From NCBI RefSeq assembly GCF_003315135.1, contig NZ_QNRK01000001.1, forward strand, positions 69,458 to 133,457: DNA of 64,000 nt, given 5' to 3'. The notes under the pieces are model-generated. The model was given only the letters and a program-made list of their open reading frames with translations. It was not told the DNA's origin and did not search any database. A program made the translations under genes and the position numbers. This document shows positions 27,393 to 36,700 of this stretch, piece by piece; the first letter of the stretch is position 1, and each line of letters opens with the position of its first letter. The DNA is from Roseiarcus fermentans. Its GTDB lineage: Bacteria; Pseudomonadota; Alphaproteobacteria; Rhizobiales; Beijerinckiaceae.

Positions 27393-27469
27393 GCCGCCAT
27401 AGCTCAGTTGGTTAGAGCGCTAGATTGTGGATCTAGAGGTCCCCCGTTCGAGCCGGGGTGGCGGTACCA
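27393..27469 (+). tRNA. tRNA-His (anticodon GTG), island attachment site
   Basis: The cloverleaf folds well: acceptor GCCGCCA/TGGCGGT (one G-T pair at the end), D arm GCTC-GAGC, anticodon stem CTAGA/TCTAG around loop TTGTGGA (anticodon GTG), T-loop GTTCGAG, discriminator A and encoded CCA. Canonical bacterial tRNA-His has an extra G opposite C73; A73 without that pair is known from many alpha-proteobacteria. The last 40 bases are repeated exactly at 51437-51476. Confidence 0.95.
27430..27469 (+). repeat. attL-type 40-bp repeat of the tRNA-His 3' end
   Basis: Bases 27430-27469 equal 51437-51476 exactly, and the match extends to 27422/51429 with one G-to-A difference at 27429/51436, the third anticodon base. 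The pair brackets 24 kb of accessory genes including a tyrosine integrase, which is the expected product of site-specific integration into a tRNA 3' end. Confidence 0.9.
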
Positions 27470-27705
27470 TTTGAAATGATGAGAGAATTTGTAAGAGGGA
27501 CGGACTGCTTTTCTCTCCTAACTTCTCACCGGGGGTCCACTGGGGGTCCGGCTGAAGTCCGCTGTCGCCTACGACGATTTGCTGCAGACGAACGCGCGTG
27601 CTTTTCGACCGTCCGTTGCTCTGCTCCGAGGCCATCAAGTATTCGACAGTCTGACCGGTGTCCGCCTCGGCGAGCTGATTCGCGTCCGTAGTTCGTCCGT
27701 GACCC
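27470..27705. other. Left end of the island, no gene
   Basis: About 236 bp between the tRNA and the stop of the first island gene. It holds the tandem GGGGGTCC motif and nothing else recognisable. Confidence 0.4.
27531..27549 (+). repeat. Left-end tandem GGGGGTCC motif, candidate integrase arm site
   Basis: GGGGGTCCACTGGGGGTCC lies 62 bp inside the left boundary. A copy with one mismatch lies inside the right boundary at 51293-51311, in the same orientation. Paired short repeats near both ends are typical of integrase or excisionase arm sites; binding is inferred. Confidence 0.5.
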
Positions 27706-28443
27706 CTACCAACGTGGCTCCGGTTCGTAGGCCAACTTGGCCAGCGCCTTGTTGGCGTCTCCCCGGCGGCCATATACGCCAATCTCCTTGCCGGAGTCGT
27801 CGACATCCTGAATCCGGAAAAGCTCCCACCGTTTGTCCTTTGTCGGCACCAGACGGTAAGCGCGGCCGTTCTTGCGGATGTAGAGCGCCTTGGATCCCCC
27901 GATGGGCGTCCACTTGCAGTCGGCTCCGGCGAGAAACCGGCGCTCCAATGTCTCCCGCTCCTCCTTCTGCTGCTCGCGATAAGTCGCCTCCGCCTCGCGT
28001 CGCCGGCGCGCGCCTTCTTCCTCCACGAACTCCTGTAGCGCGCCGATGATGGCAGGAAGTTCTGTCCCCTCGGAAACCTCCCGTCTGTAGACCCCCAGGC
28101 AAGCTTCCTGCAGGCCCTCGTTCGGGTAGTGATTGTAGGGCTCCTCGTGCACCGCGCGCAGGCGCTGCGCGACGTCGGTGGTCGTCAGCTTTGGCCCCGG
28201 CAGATTGTTCAGGAACTGGCGCATATCCTCGATCGGAATCCAGCACTCGGCGGCTGCGCGCAGCAGGGCCTCGCGTTCGCCCTCCCACTTGCTCCATACT
28301 GACCGCTGACGGTCGATCGCTATGATGATGCTCTGCGCGAGCTTGTCGATCGATCGAGAATCTCGGAGATGCCGAAGCGAAGGACTCTCCACGTACTCGA
28401 ACAGCAGACGCCGGACCGCCTGAATGCGCTCGTTGTCATACAT
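27706..28443 (-). CDS. Hypothetical coiled-coil protein, last gene downstream of BREX
   Basis: A 245-residue protein that I cannot assign. Residues 1-135 are mostly helical (NERIQAVRRLLFEYVESPSL; LAQSIIIAIDRQRSVW). About 150-180 is a charged coiled coil (EEEGARRRREAEATYREQQK). The last 65 residues look like a small beta-rich domain with KALYIRKNGRAYRLVPTKDK and WELFRIQDVDDSG. GGGAAG lies before the ATG; a TTG nine codons upstream is possible. It is co-directional with the BREX operon, 88 bp after the GIY-YIG-like gene, so it may be an accessory factor or just island cargo. Confidence 0.65.
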   Translation of the reverse strand: MYDNERIQAVRRLLFEYVESPSLRHLRDSRSIDKLAQSIIIAIDRQRSVWSKWEGEREALLRAAAECWIPIEDMRQFLNNLPGPKLTTTDVAQRLRAVHEEPYNHYPNEGLQEACLGVYRREVSEGTELPAIIGALQEFVEEEGARRRREAEATYREQQKEERETLERRFLAGADCKWTPIGGSKALYIRKNGRAYRLVPTKDKRWELFRIQDVDDSGKEIGVYGRRGDANKALAKLAYEPEPRW

Positions 28444-28531
28444 GGTCGTCTTCCCAGCGGGAACCACCAAGTTCGGCGAGTCATTTTGGCACGGTTTTGC
28501 GCTTGTTCACAGCGCCGGCCGAGGGATAGCG

Positions 28532-29056
28532 TCAACGCCAGATGGCTTTCCTCAACGCCGTTGAACCGGCGTGCGCCTCCCCCTGCGTCGCATTGAAAAT
28601 GCCCGTAACGTGAATGCTCCTCAAGAATTTCGTCTCCTTGTTGTTAACGAGGTCGGGGTTTTTCTCGATGCACTGCGCGATCAGCCATTTCTCCAAAAAC
28701 CGCAAGGATCCGAGTTCGCCTGTAGCGAGTTTCCTGTATCTGCCTTGCGGCGTAAGCATCGGAAGAACGAACATCGTGGGCGTTCCTTTAATATTACTAA
28801 TAACGTTATTGTATTTGATGATATTCGATGGATTTAGGGACTCATTTAGGATCGATCGCTTTTCAGCTCGACCGACGTAATATGGAGTGAAGCCCCGCCC
28901 AGCACGAACCGCGAAGACGTAACAACCACACGCTTCCGAAAGTCCAAGGTCGAACTTTTCAAGAGCGGCACGCAAGAAACTTATCGTATCGTTGTTAATC
29001 AAACTCTTGAGGCCATACCTCCTGAGCTCAAAAGGTCCCTCGGCACCGAAGTTCAT
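28532..29056 (-). CDS. GIY-YIG nuclease-like protein, BREX-adjacent
   Basis: A 174-residue protein with a degenerate GIY-YIG signature: GCYVFAVRAGRGFTPYYVGR near residue 43, where CYVF and YYVG stand for the two tripeptide motifs, followed by an arginine in the position normally catalytic. LEKWLIAQCIEKNPDLVNN at about 125 resembles the later glutamate-bearing helix of the fold. GGGGGG is five bases before the ATG. The gene is AT-richer than the BREX genes and begins 78 bp after brxL on the same strand. A DNA-cleaving accessory to BREX is plausible but unproven. Confidence 0.62.
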   Translation of the reverse strand: MNFGAEGPFELRRYGLKSLINNDTISFLRAALEKFDLGLSEACGCYVFAVRAGRGFTPYYVGRAEKRSILNESLNPSNIIKYNNVISNIKGTPTMFVLPMLTPQGRYRKLATGELGSLRFLEKWLIAQCIEKNPDLVNNKETKFLRSIHVTGIFNATQGEAHAGSTALRKAIWR

Positions 29057-29134
29057 ATCAGCCCCCCAAAATTCCTACGTATCTCAGCGCCGATCCGGAT
29101 CGATTGCACGCCGAGGTATCGACAGGCCCTTTAG

Positions 29135-31171
29135 TCAGTTCAACCCCAGCGCCTTGAACGCCGCTGTCTTCGGGTCGCTGAAGAAGATCGGGTCGACGTG
29201 CTCCATGATGTCGCCCGTCACTTCCAGGAAGCTTCGCTTGTTCTCCAGTGGGATCAGCGCCCGCTTGGCACCGTTGTCCATGGCGACCTGAAGAGGCTCG
29301 ACCAGGGACCGCAGTCCCTTGATGTTTCCCTGGACACTCAGGTCGCCCATGATCAAGAGACCCGCTATCGGGGGCGCCTTCTTCAGCGCGGAGAATGCCG
29401 CCACGAAGAAGCCGAGGCCGATCTCGCCCTCGACGCGATTGTTGAGCAGGTCGATGACCTCGACGTGCAGATCGCTCGCATCCATCTCCCGAGCGATCGC
29501 CAGGTCGCTCTTCTTCGCCAACATGTAGCTGAACGCCCGCCCGATGGACTCTTTGGTCGCGCCCGAGATCCCGCCGGCCGTCCGCAGCTTGCCGTTCCCT
29601 GCGGCCACGGAAACCTCGATGCGGTACATGCCGACGGTCCCGTCAGCCGCCACGGTTCCCGCGTAGACGCTCCCCGGCGCCAGGGGGTCGGATGAGATCA
29701 GGTTCCGGCCGCCCTGCTCGGGAACGCCGACGAAATGCTCCTCGCCGGATTCGATGTCGGAATAGCTGAACGAGGTCTGGTAGTATTCGAACGAGCCCAT
29801 TTTCTTGAGCTGCTCCTTCACTCTGCGCCGGCCTTCCATCGCAAACTCGAGGAGTTCGGCGATCTCTTCGCGGGTTGCCTGTCCGTCGGGATGGATGATC
29901 TTCATCAGTCCGGAGACGGTTTTCTTCACGGCCTTGCGGTCGCGCGTGACGAGGTGGGAGCCCATCGAGAAGTGCCGGTCGGTGATCTCCGTGAAATTGT
30001 GGCGTCGGAGTTCACGCAACGCCTCCGCGAGGTAGTCGACCACGAAGCCGTAGTGGTCGGTGAAAAGGTCGTTGCGCATTTTCGGGATTTCCCATCCCGG
30101 CAGATAGAAATGCAGGCGGTCGATGAACGCCATGTCGTCGCGGATAACGGTCGGCATCGGCTCGAACAGGTGTCCGGACTGCACCATGATGTCGATCGGC
30201 TGGTTCGTGTTGCCGAACATGGCGATGCTGGCTTCGCCGGTCGCTGCCTCCTGGCCGCGCTGGTACTGCCCGGACTCGCAGTAGGTCTTCATCGTCGTGA
30301 TGACCTCCTTGGGCATCTTCTCCAGGTCCGCGACCTCGTCGAAGCCGACGACGTCCCAGATCTGAACGAGGCCCTTGGAGCGGCCACCCATGTGGCCGAA
30401 CAGGTTGGCGACGGTCGTGGGTCCAGTCATCAGCGCCGAGTAGGGGGAGACCTCCTGCGTGACGTAGCTCTTGCCGGTTCCGCGGGGCCCGAGTTCGACC
30501 AGATTGTAGTTCCGCTCACAAAGCGGGATCATCCGGGACAGGAACAGGAACTTGAGCCGCCGGGTCATCTCGGCCGGCTCATACCCCATGCTCCTCAGAA
30601 TGAGGTCGATCCATTCGTCCGTCGTGAATTCGGCGCGCTGCCGCTGGAACTCCTCCAGGTCGAAGGCGGCGATCTGGATCGGGGTCAGCTTGTCGATCCA
30701 GAACGGGTTTTTGCCCTTGCCCTCCTCGTCGTAGGCGAAGCGCATCTCGATTTGCGCCCAGATGCCGCCGGTCAGCAGGCGCTCGTAGTTGCGGACGTAG
30801 TCGGTTGGAATGTGGACGAACTTGTTGCCGAAATTGCTCACCTCGGCCCAATAGTCGGAATCGACGAGGCGCACTTTCACCTTGTCGATGAACGTGTAGC
30901 GGCCGTTTTCTTTCACCTTGCTCTGCGCCTTCATGGACTCGTCGGCACGGATGTAATTGTCGGCCAGCGTCTCGTTGACGACCTGCAGGCCCATCTGGAT
31001 GGCCATCTCGTCGGACGAGGCGCAGTATTTTCCCAGAAGGAACTCGAGAACGAAGACCGGCACGTTGGCGCCGGTCTTGACCTTGCGGACGAGGTCCTTG
31101 CGGACGACCTTGCCGGCGAACAGGCGGTTCGCCTTGTCGTCCAGGGCGTCGCGGGCAGGGGCGTTGCTCAT
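29135..31171 (-). CDS. brxL: BREX system Lon-like AAA+ protein BrxL
   Basis: A 678-residue BrxL, the usual length. The N-terminal part (LDDKANRLFAGKVVRKDLVR, FVLEFLLGKYC) is family-typical. The AAA+ domain has ELGPRGTGKSYV at about 226 and IWDVVGFDEVADL as Walker B; FGNTNQPID and DRLHFYLPGWE follow. The last 180 residues are Lon protease-like, but the GPSAG-type serine motif reads EGEIGLG and the later lysine position reads GLR, so the protease dyad seems absent. BrxL is required for phage restriction in type 1 BREX and forms DNA-binding rings. A GGAGGAG site stands before the ATG, 13 bp after pglZ. Confidence 0.93.
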   Translation of the reverse strand: MSNAPARDALDDKANRLFAGKVVRKDLVRKVKTGANVPVFVLEFLLGKYCASSDEMAIQMGLQVVNETLADNYIRADESMKAQSKVKENGRYTFIDKVKVRLVDSDYWAEVSNFGNKFVHIPTDYVRNYERLLTGGIWAQIEMRFAYDEEGKGKNPFWIDKLTPIQIAAFDLEEFQRQRAEFTTDEWIDLILRSMGYEPAEMTRRLKFLFLSRMIPLCERNYNLVELGPRGTGKSYVTQEVSPYSALMTGPTTVANLFGHMGGRSKGLVQIWDVVGFDEVADLEKMPKEVITTMKTYCESGQYQRGQEAATGEASIAMFGNTNQPIDIMVQSGHLFEPMPTVIRDDMAFIDRLHFYLPGWEIPKMRNDLFTDHYGFVVDYLAEALRELRRHNFTEITDRHFSMGSHLVTRDRKAVKKTVSGLMKIIHPDGQATREEIAELLEFAMEGRRRVKEQLKKMGSFEYYQTSFSYSDIESGEEHFVGVPEQGGRNLISSDPLAPGSVYAGTVAADGTVGMYRIEVSVAAGNGKLRTAGGISGATKESIGRAFSYMLAKKSDLAIAREMDASDLHVEVIDLLNNRVEGEIGLGFFVAAFSALKKAPPIAGLLIMGDLSVQGNIKGLRSLVEPLQVAMDNGAKRALIPLENKRSFLEVTGDIMEHVDPIFFSDPKTAAFKALGLN

Positions 31172-31184
31172 CGGTCTCCTCCCC

Positions 31185-33734
31185 CTACTTGATCACGCGG
31201 ACCGGAACGTCCTGCGGCGACTCGTACAGCACCGCGTCGGTCTCGGCGTCGAAGACCTGAATGCGTAGCGCGGGAATCGTGTCGTCAGTGAGGATCAACC
31301 CGACCGCGACGGGGTCCTTGGGTCCGATCAGGACCTCGCCGTCCTCGACCGGCCCGGCCATCGTCATCTTCGCAACCGCGACCTGCCGGTTTCCGACCGT
31401 CGCGACCGGGCGCACCCGCCGCGGCTGGGCGAAAAGGTCCGCTGCGGAGCCGAGCGCGATCTCGATCGAGAAAATCCGGTTCGTGACGGCCTCGCCGGCG
31501 AACTTCACGACTAGCCCCTTCTTCTCCTTCGACGCGGCCGTGAGCTTCATCCGGACGGTGATGACGGGAATGACGAGCTCCTGGAGCGAGGCGCCTCCGT
31601 GATGGTAGGCGAGATCGCCGCCGGCCTTGAAGACCGCAACGCTCTTCGGGACCACGACGTCCAGATCGGTCACGTATCCGAGCTTCGCCCCCGGAACCCT
31701 CACGGTCCCCGGAGGCGTCGCGCCGCCTCGGCCGATCCAGCACCGCCGGTGAAGCTCGATCTGGTCGCCGCCCGGGCTCGAAATCCGCATGGCCTCCTCG
31801 CGCTCGGCCGCAAAATAGAGGTGGCCGTGGTCCGCCGTGACGACCGCGTTCTCGATCCCCGCGCCGGCAAGTTTCGAGAGGCAGCGCGCGACATCGCCGA
31901 CCGTGCCCTCCATGATCCGGCGGGCGTAGCGATTCTCGGTGTTCTCGCCCGCGGCGTCGATTTCGGTCGATCGGACGAACACGATCTGCGCGCCCGCGAG
32001 CCTCTTCTGCGTCGCCTTCGTCCATGTCAGGACGTCGTCGAGGGTGAGGTCGACGATGCCAGGAACCTGCGCCTGGAGGTATTTCTGGCGGGAGGCGAGG
32101 TCGGGCAGGAAGGCGTCGCCGATCAGGGCGCCGAGCTTGCCGTTCTTGTCGGCGATCGAGAAGCTCGCGGCGGCGCCCGGCAGGATCGCCGCCATGCCGA
32201 TTGGCGTGATCGACGGCAGCGCGGCGATGGCCGCCCGCAGCCTCACTTCGCCCATGCGGGCGAGCCGGTCGGCGAGCTCCACGCCAATCTCGTAGCGCAT
32301 GGCGTCGACGGCGACGAGGGCGAACGGCTTCGGCAGCGCCGCGACGATCTCCGCCCAGATTCGATGCTGCGGCAGGGCGCCGGCGATGCTCCATCCGGCG
32401 TTCTCGTAGACCTTGGCGAAGCCCTCGGCCTGGCGCCGGGCGACCTCGTCGTATTTTGACCGGCAGCGCGCGACCGCGGCCTCGCTGACCTCCTCGTCCT
32501 CGATGGCCGCGAGCAGGGTTTCGAGCCGCCGCTGAGCGTGGTCGAAGCGATGCCACCCCTCCGCGCCGGTGGCAACGTAGCGCTCGACCCATTGCTCGGG
32601 TTTGCCGTTGGCCTTTGCGACGGTGGCGAGCACGGCGTCGGCCTGCCGGCCCATGGCGACCATCAGGCGGCAGGCCTCCCAAACCGCTTTGCGCTGCGTC
32701 AGGCGGTCGGCCCAGAAACTCTGGCTCCTCACTTCGAGGAGGGCGGCGGCCTCGTCCGTCCGGTCCGCCGCGATCAGGTCGAAGATCTTCGCGGCCGCCG
32801 CCCGCTCCTCGAACCGGAAGATGTCGATGGGGCCGAGGGCGCCGCCGGAGACGGAAGATTCGGACAGCCCGAGTTCCGACTGCGCCTGTTCGGCGAGGAT
32901 TTCGTAGGCCGCGGCGCGCGAGGGTTCCCGCATCTTCGCGGCGATGTGGTGGATAGCGGCCTCCTGCTCCTTCGAGGCCGGGGCCGCCAGCGTTGAGATT
33001 GAAGCGGGCGCGGGGCATTTCAGCCCGAGGCGAAAGGCGTTTCCGAGGACGAAGCGGGCCGTCACCGCGCGCATCTTGGCGAGCGGCATCCCTTCGGCGA
33101 TGTCAAGCCCGAGTCGGGCTTGCAGCGCGCGCCGCAACTCGCCGCCGGCGCCCTTCTGGTCGATGTCGCCGTCGTTGGCCTCGTCGCCGAGCCATCCGGC
33201 GATGATGGCGCGGGTGTCGGCGTCGCGGAAAATGCTCTTGAGCAGCGAGGCGCCGTCCGGTCCGCCGGTGTCCTCGGTCATCCGGGCGAGGTCGGCGTAG
33301 GTGAGCTTGTCGCTGCCCAGCATCTCGTCGATGGCGACGTCGGTGAAGCGCTTGCGCAGCACGTTGCGCGCGATCTGCCTCAGCGCGGGAGGCAGGTAGC
33401 AGTCGCCGGCCTTCTCAATTTCGAGCAGGAGCGACGTCTTCTCGTCTCGCGTCACGCCGGGCATGTAGATGACCACGTCGGCGACCTCCTCGCCGCCCGT
33501 CAGCGGCTCGACCGCGGTGCGGACTTCGAGGAACGAGCCCTGGAACGAGCAGACCGCGGCCCTTCGGGCGCCGAACATTCCCGTCCGCATCAGGACGACG
33601 CCGCCATCGCCGCCGCACGCCTCGTCGAAGAAGGCCGGCAGCTCCCGGCGCGGGTCGTACATCACGACCATGCGGCGGTCCTTGAGCCGGTCGGAAATCT
33701 GGCGCGCGATGGTGTCGTGAAGGGGGTGCATCAT
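31185..33734 (-). CDS. pglZ: BREX system alkaline phosphatase-superfamily protein PglZ
   Basis: An 849-residue PglZ. The N-terminus (DTIARQISDRLKDRRMVVMY, DPRRELPAFFDEA) is that of the type 1/6 group. The phosphatase-like core has FALVAVDAMRYEIGVELADR at about 465, ALPSITPIGMAAILPG, and VTADHGHLYF at about 630, which carry the metal-binding Asp/His residues of the superfamily. PglZ is the defining BREX component and is needed with PglX for host methylation. It lies 4 bp after pglX in the operon. Confidence 0.94.
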   Translation of the reverse strand: MMHPLHDTIARQISDRLKDRRMVVMYDPRRELPAFFDEACGGDGGVVLMRTGMFGARRAAVCSFQGSFLEVRTAVEPLTGGEEVADVVIYMPGVTRDEKTSLLLEIEKAGDCYLPPALRQIARNVLRKRFTDVAIDEMLGSDKLTYADLARMTEDTGGPDGASLLKSIFRDADTRAIIAGWLGDEANDGDIDQKGAGGELRRALQARLGLDIAEGMPLAKMRAVTARFVLGNAFRLGLKCPAPASISTLAAPASKEQEAAIHHIAAKMREPSRAAAYEILAEQAQSELGLSESSVSGGALGPIDIFRFEERAAAAKIFDLIAADRTDEAAALLEVRSQSFWADRLTQRKAVWEACRLMVAMGRQADAVLATVAKANGKPEQWVERYVATGAEGWHRFDHAQRRLETLLAAIEDEEVSEAAVARCRSKYDEVARRQAEGFAKVYENAGWSIAGALPQHRIWAEIVAALPKPFALVAVDAMRYEIGVELADRLARMGEVRLRAAIAALPSITPIGMAAILPGAAASFSIADKNGKLGALIGDAFLPDLASRQKYLQAQVPGIVDLTLDDVLTWTKATQKRLAGAQIVFVRSTEIDAAGENTENRYARRIMEGTVGDVARCLSKLAGAGIENAVVTADHGHLYFAAEREEAMRISSPGGDQIELHRRCWIGRGGATPPGTVRVPGAKLGYVTDLDVVVPKSVAVFKAGGDLAYHHGGASLQELVIPVITVRMKLTAASKEKKGLVVKFAGEAVTNRIFSIEIALGSAADLFAQPRRVRPVATVGNRQVAVAKMTMAGPVEDGEVLIGPKDPVAVGLILTDDTIPALRIQVFDAETDAVLYESPQDVPVRVIK

Positions 33735-33738
33735 GTCC

Positions 33739-36700
33739 TCAGGCGGCCTTGGACTTCCGACAGCGTTTCGCCGGCCCGGTTTGGTCGGGCGCCTCCATCA
33801 GGCTCTTCAGCGCGGCCTTGACCGCCGCCGACGAACGCTCGGCGACGAGTTCGTCGACGGGCCGCGACGGCGTCGAGCGCGACTTCCACTTGCCGCCCTC
33901 ACCCTCAACCCAGAAGACATCTTCGAGGCCGTGGGCTATGGCGAGGCTGCGGTCGTCCGCGCATTTTGGAACGACCCGCTCGGGCCAGAGATGCATGGCG
34001 AGATGGGCCCAGTCGTACTTGCCTTCGCTGAGCGCGTCCCACGTCGCCTTCAGCTCCTTCTGCCAAGGCTTGTGCTGCGGGACAAGGCGCCAGAGGGGGG
34101 CGAAGTTGATGATGACGCCGTCGTCGAGGTCAAAATTCCAGAGCGGTGCGACGCGCGCGACCTCCTCAAGGAAGGCGCGAAGCTCGTCGACGAAGGCCTC
34201 ATGCGCCGCCATGGTCTTGCGCTGCGCGGCCGTGCCGCCGTCGCCGAGTTCGCTCTTCATCGATCCGAGGCGGCGGGCCTCCTGGGCGAGCTTCGGCGCG
34301 AGGTAATCGTTTTGGACGCGGAAGAGCGTGTCCCGGGTAAACGCATGAATATAGAGCCAGACCGAGTAGCCCGCCGACCGAGTCGCGAGTTGCCAGTAGA
34401 TTGGCGCCTTGCGGCGACAAGCCGTGTATTGTCTAATGTGAACGTTGAAAAATTCGTGTGAAAGGTAATTGCGAATTTCTTGGTTCGTCGCTTTTGTGCA
34501 CGAAAAGCGACCAACCTTGCGGTTAGCAAGTTCTATCCATATTCGCGCCACGGTTTGCACAATATCTTGAATATCTCCGTTATCATCATGCAACATACCT
34601 GCGACGGATATTTCAGGCACCAATTCATTTAGTGGAGAATTTATTGCATAGGCTGGAGGTCGTGTCTGAAACACGAATATATCTGCGTCCAGAGATTTTC
34701 GTTTGACATCAGCTATTTTATAATCCCAGCGACCGAAAAGCACGCCAAGCGCGTATGAAAGATGCTGGTGAAAGCTCGTCACTGACGATAATTGTATCTC
34801 GCCATCATCCCCATCAGATTCTTCAATCAATTTATTCTCGGTTCGATAGTCAATAGCCTCCTTTAACTCATTTATTACATCATTTGCTTCATTCACGCTT
34901 AATCCATATGCTTCATGAATTACGCTCTCGACCGACCCAAGCGCACCCAGTGAGAGTGTATTGGGGCGCTCAACTCGCCCCTCTTCCAAGCCGCAAAACA
35001 AGCTAGAGGTCTCGTCTCCTTCAAGTCGCTTTCGTACTTCTTTTACGTGCTCTTGGACAATTTCCTCGATTGCAGCTGCGGCGCTCCCTTCTATTTCTGG
35101 TACCCACAAATTCTTTAGGAGCCGTGTACCCCAAATAGGCCATACAAATTTCTCTGCGTTCCAACGTAAGACCGCAGATACTATGTCCGATGCCAATAGT
35201 CCGAGTAGCATCCCTTCTCGTCCAGAACGAGGATATGCAACATAACGACTTACGGTTGGAATAACTCCGGATGGAACAAGAGTAGGTATACAACGAGTCG
35301 ATCTCTTCACCCAACTTACGCCTGGCTTAAAATAGTATGACTCATTGGGAACATGGCGAGTAATGCTATTCCCCTTATGCTCCACAAGCGCCTTCAGTTC
35401 GCGCCCGCATTGGTGCCACTTCAGCACCGTGCTAATGTCTGAGAACCACGCCGCAGCTTCGTCTGATTTCAGGATGGCCACCCACGCCCGCTCACGCCCA
35501 GCCTTGAGCATGATGTCTTGTGACGCAATTTCCCATCGAAGGCGCACAAATCTGTTGTCATCGTTTGTCTGTAGACCTGATCGAACGTCCGCCCAATCGG
35601 GCTCCAAAGTCGTCCCGCTCGCCGCCATGGCAAGGATCCGCGGATGAACCCAATAGGCAAAAGGATTCATACGAAGTCTCATAAATTCTTCGCAGTCAAC
35701 GACAAAGACATTTCTATTATTACACTGCATTGACGCAATTTGAATAATTATTGCCTTATCTCTCTCTGTTACAGCCCGAATAAAGTTCGTTGGGCCGTCT
35801 TGAGCGCTGCGACTGGCCGTGTATGCGGCAACTTCAACCATCGCATCATCAAGAACGTTTTCTCCAAGGTCGGCAAAAATACGGAGACGACGTCCTTCAA
35901 ACGCGAAGCGACGCCACTCAGAAAGAGATTCATTGAAGAAACCCGTTCGGCTGGTTATCGCTCCGAAATAGCCACAACTCGTGAGCATCTCCAACGCGCG
36001 CAAGACGAACGCGGCGAGAATGTCAGTTGACGCTGTGGGATACCCGTCACGAGCATGAGAGCGTGATGACGTCGAAAAGGATCCGAATGGCGGATTCATC
36101 ACCACCGCCTCAAATTTTTTCGAGACCAAATCAACTAATCCAAATCCCTGCGCCGCGTCCTCCGCAAATAGCCTTCGCCTCACATTCCCCGAAGCACCCG
36201 CCTCCTCAGCGTAGTCCGCGAGCGCGCAGAACACGAGCCGCTCCGCCTTCGCCCAGAAATCCTCCCCCTCGCCGGGAACCAGCTTCACGAGTTGCTCGCC
36301 CGTCGGCGCCCCAGCGCCGAAGTAAGTCACGTTGAACAGCGGCAGCCGCTCTTCCCATTCAGCGCGCCCCTTCGCGACCGCGTCGGCGATTTCGCGCTCA
36401 ATCCTGAGCAGCGTCCCCATCTCCCCAGCCAACTTCATCCCGTCCCAGACCGTCTCGACAAGTTCGCCGAGGCTCTTGGCCATCTCCTTCGTCGCTTTGA
36501 CCTTGCGACTTGACGGGATGTCCAGCGCGCGACGCATCAGGTCTTCCAGCCGGTCTTCCTTCAGCCCGGCCAAAAAATCCTGAAGCAGATCCTTCTCCCC
36601 CGGCATCGGCTCAGCGATAACGATATTCGCCCGTCGAATGGGCGGCCGGTCGGCGAGATCGACGCCGAAATCTCGGAACGCTCGCTGCGCCCGCATCCAG

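Noticed and set aside
29735-31192. Plus-strand open frame antisense to brxL
   Set aside because: Histidine/valine/leucine-rich shadow with no family features.
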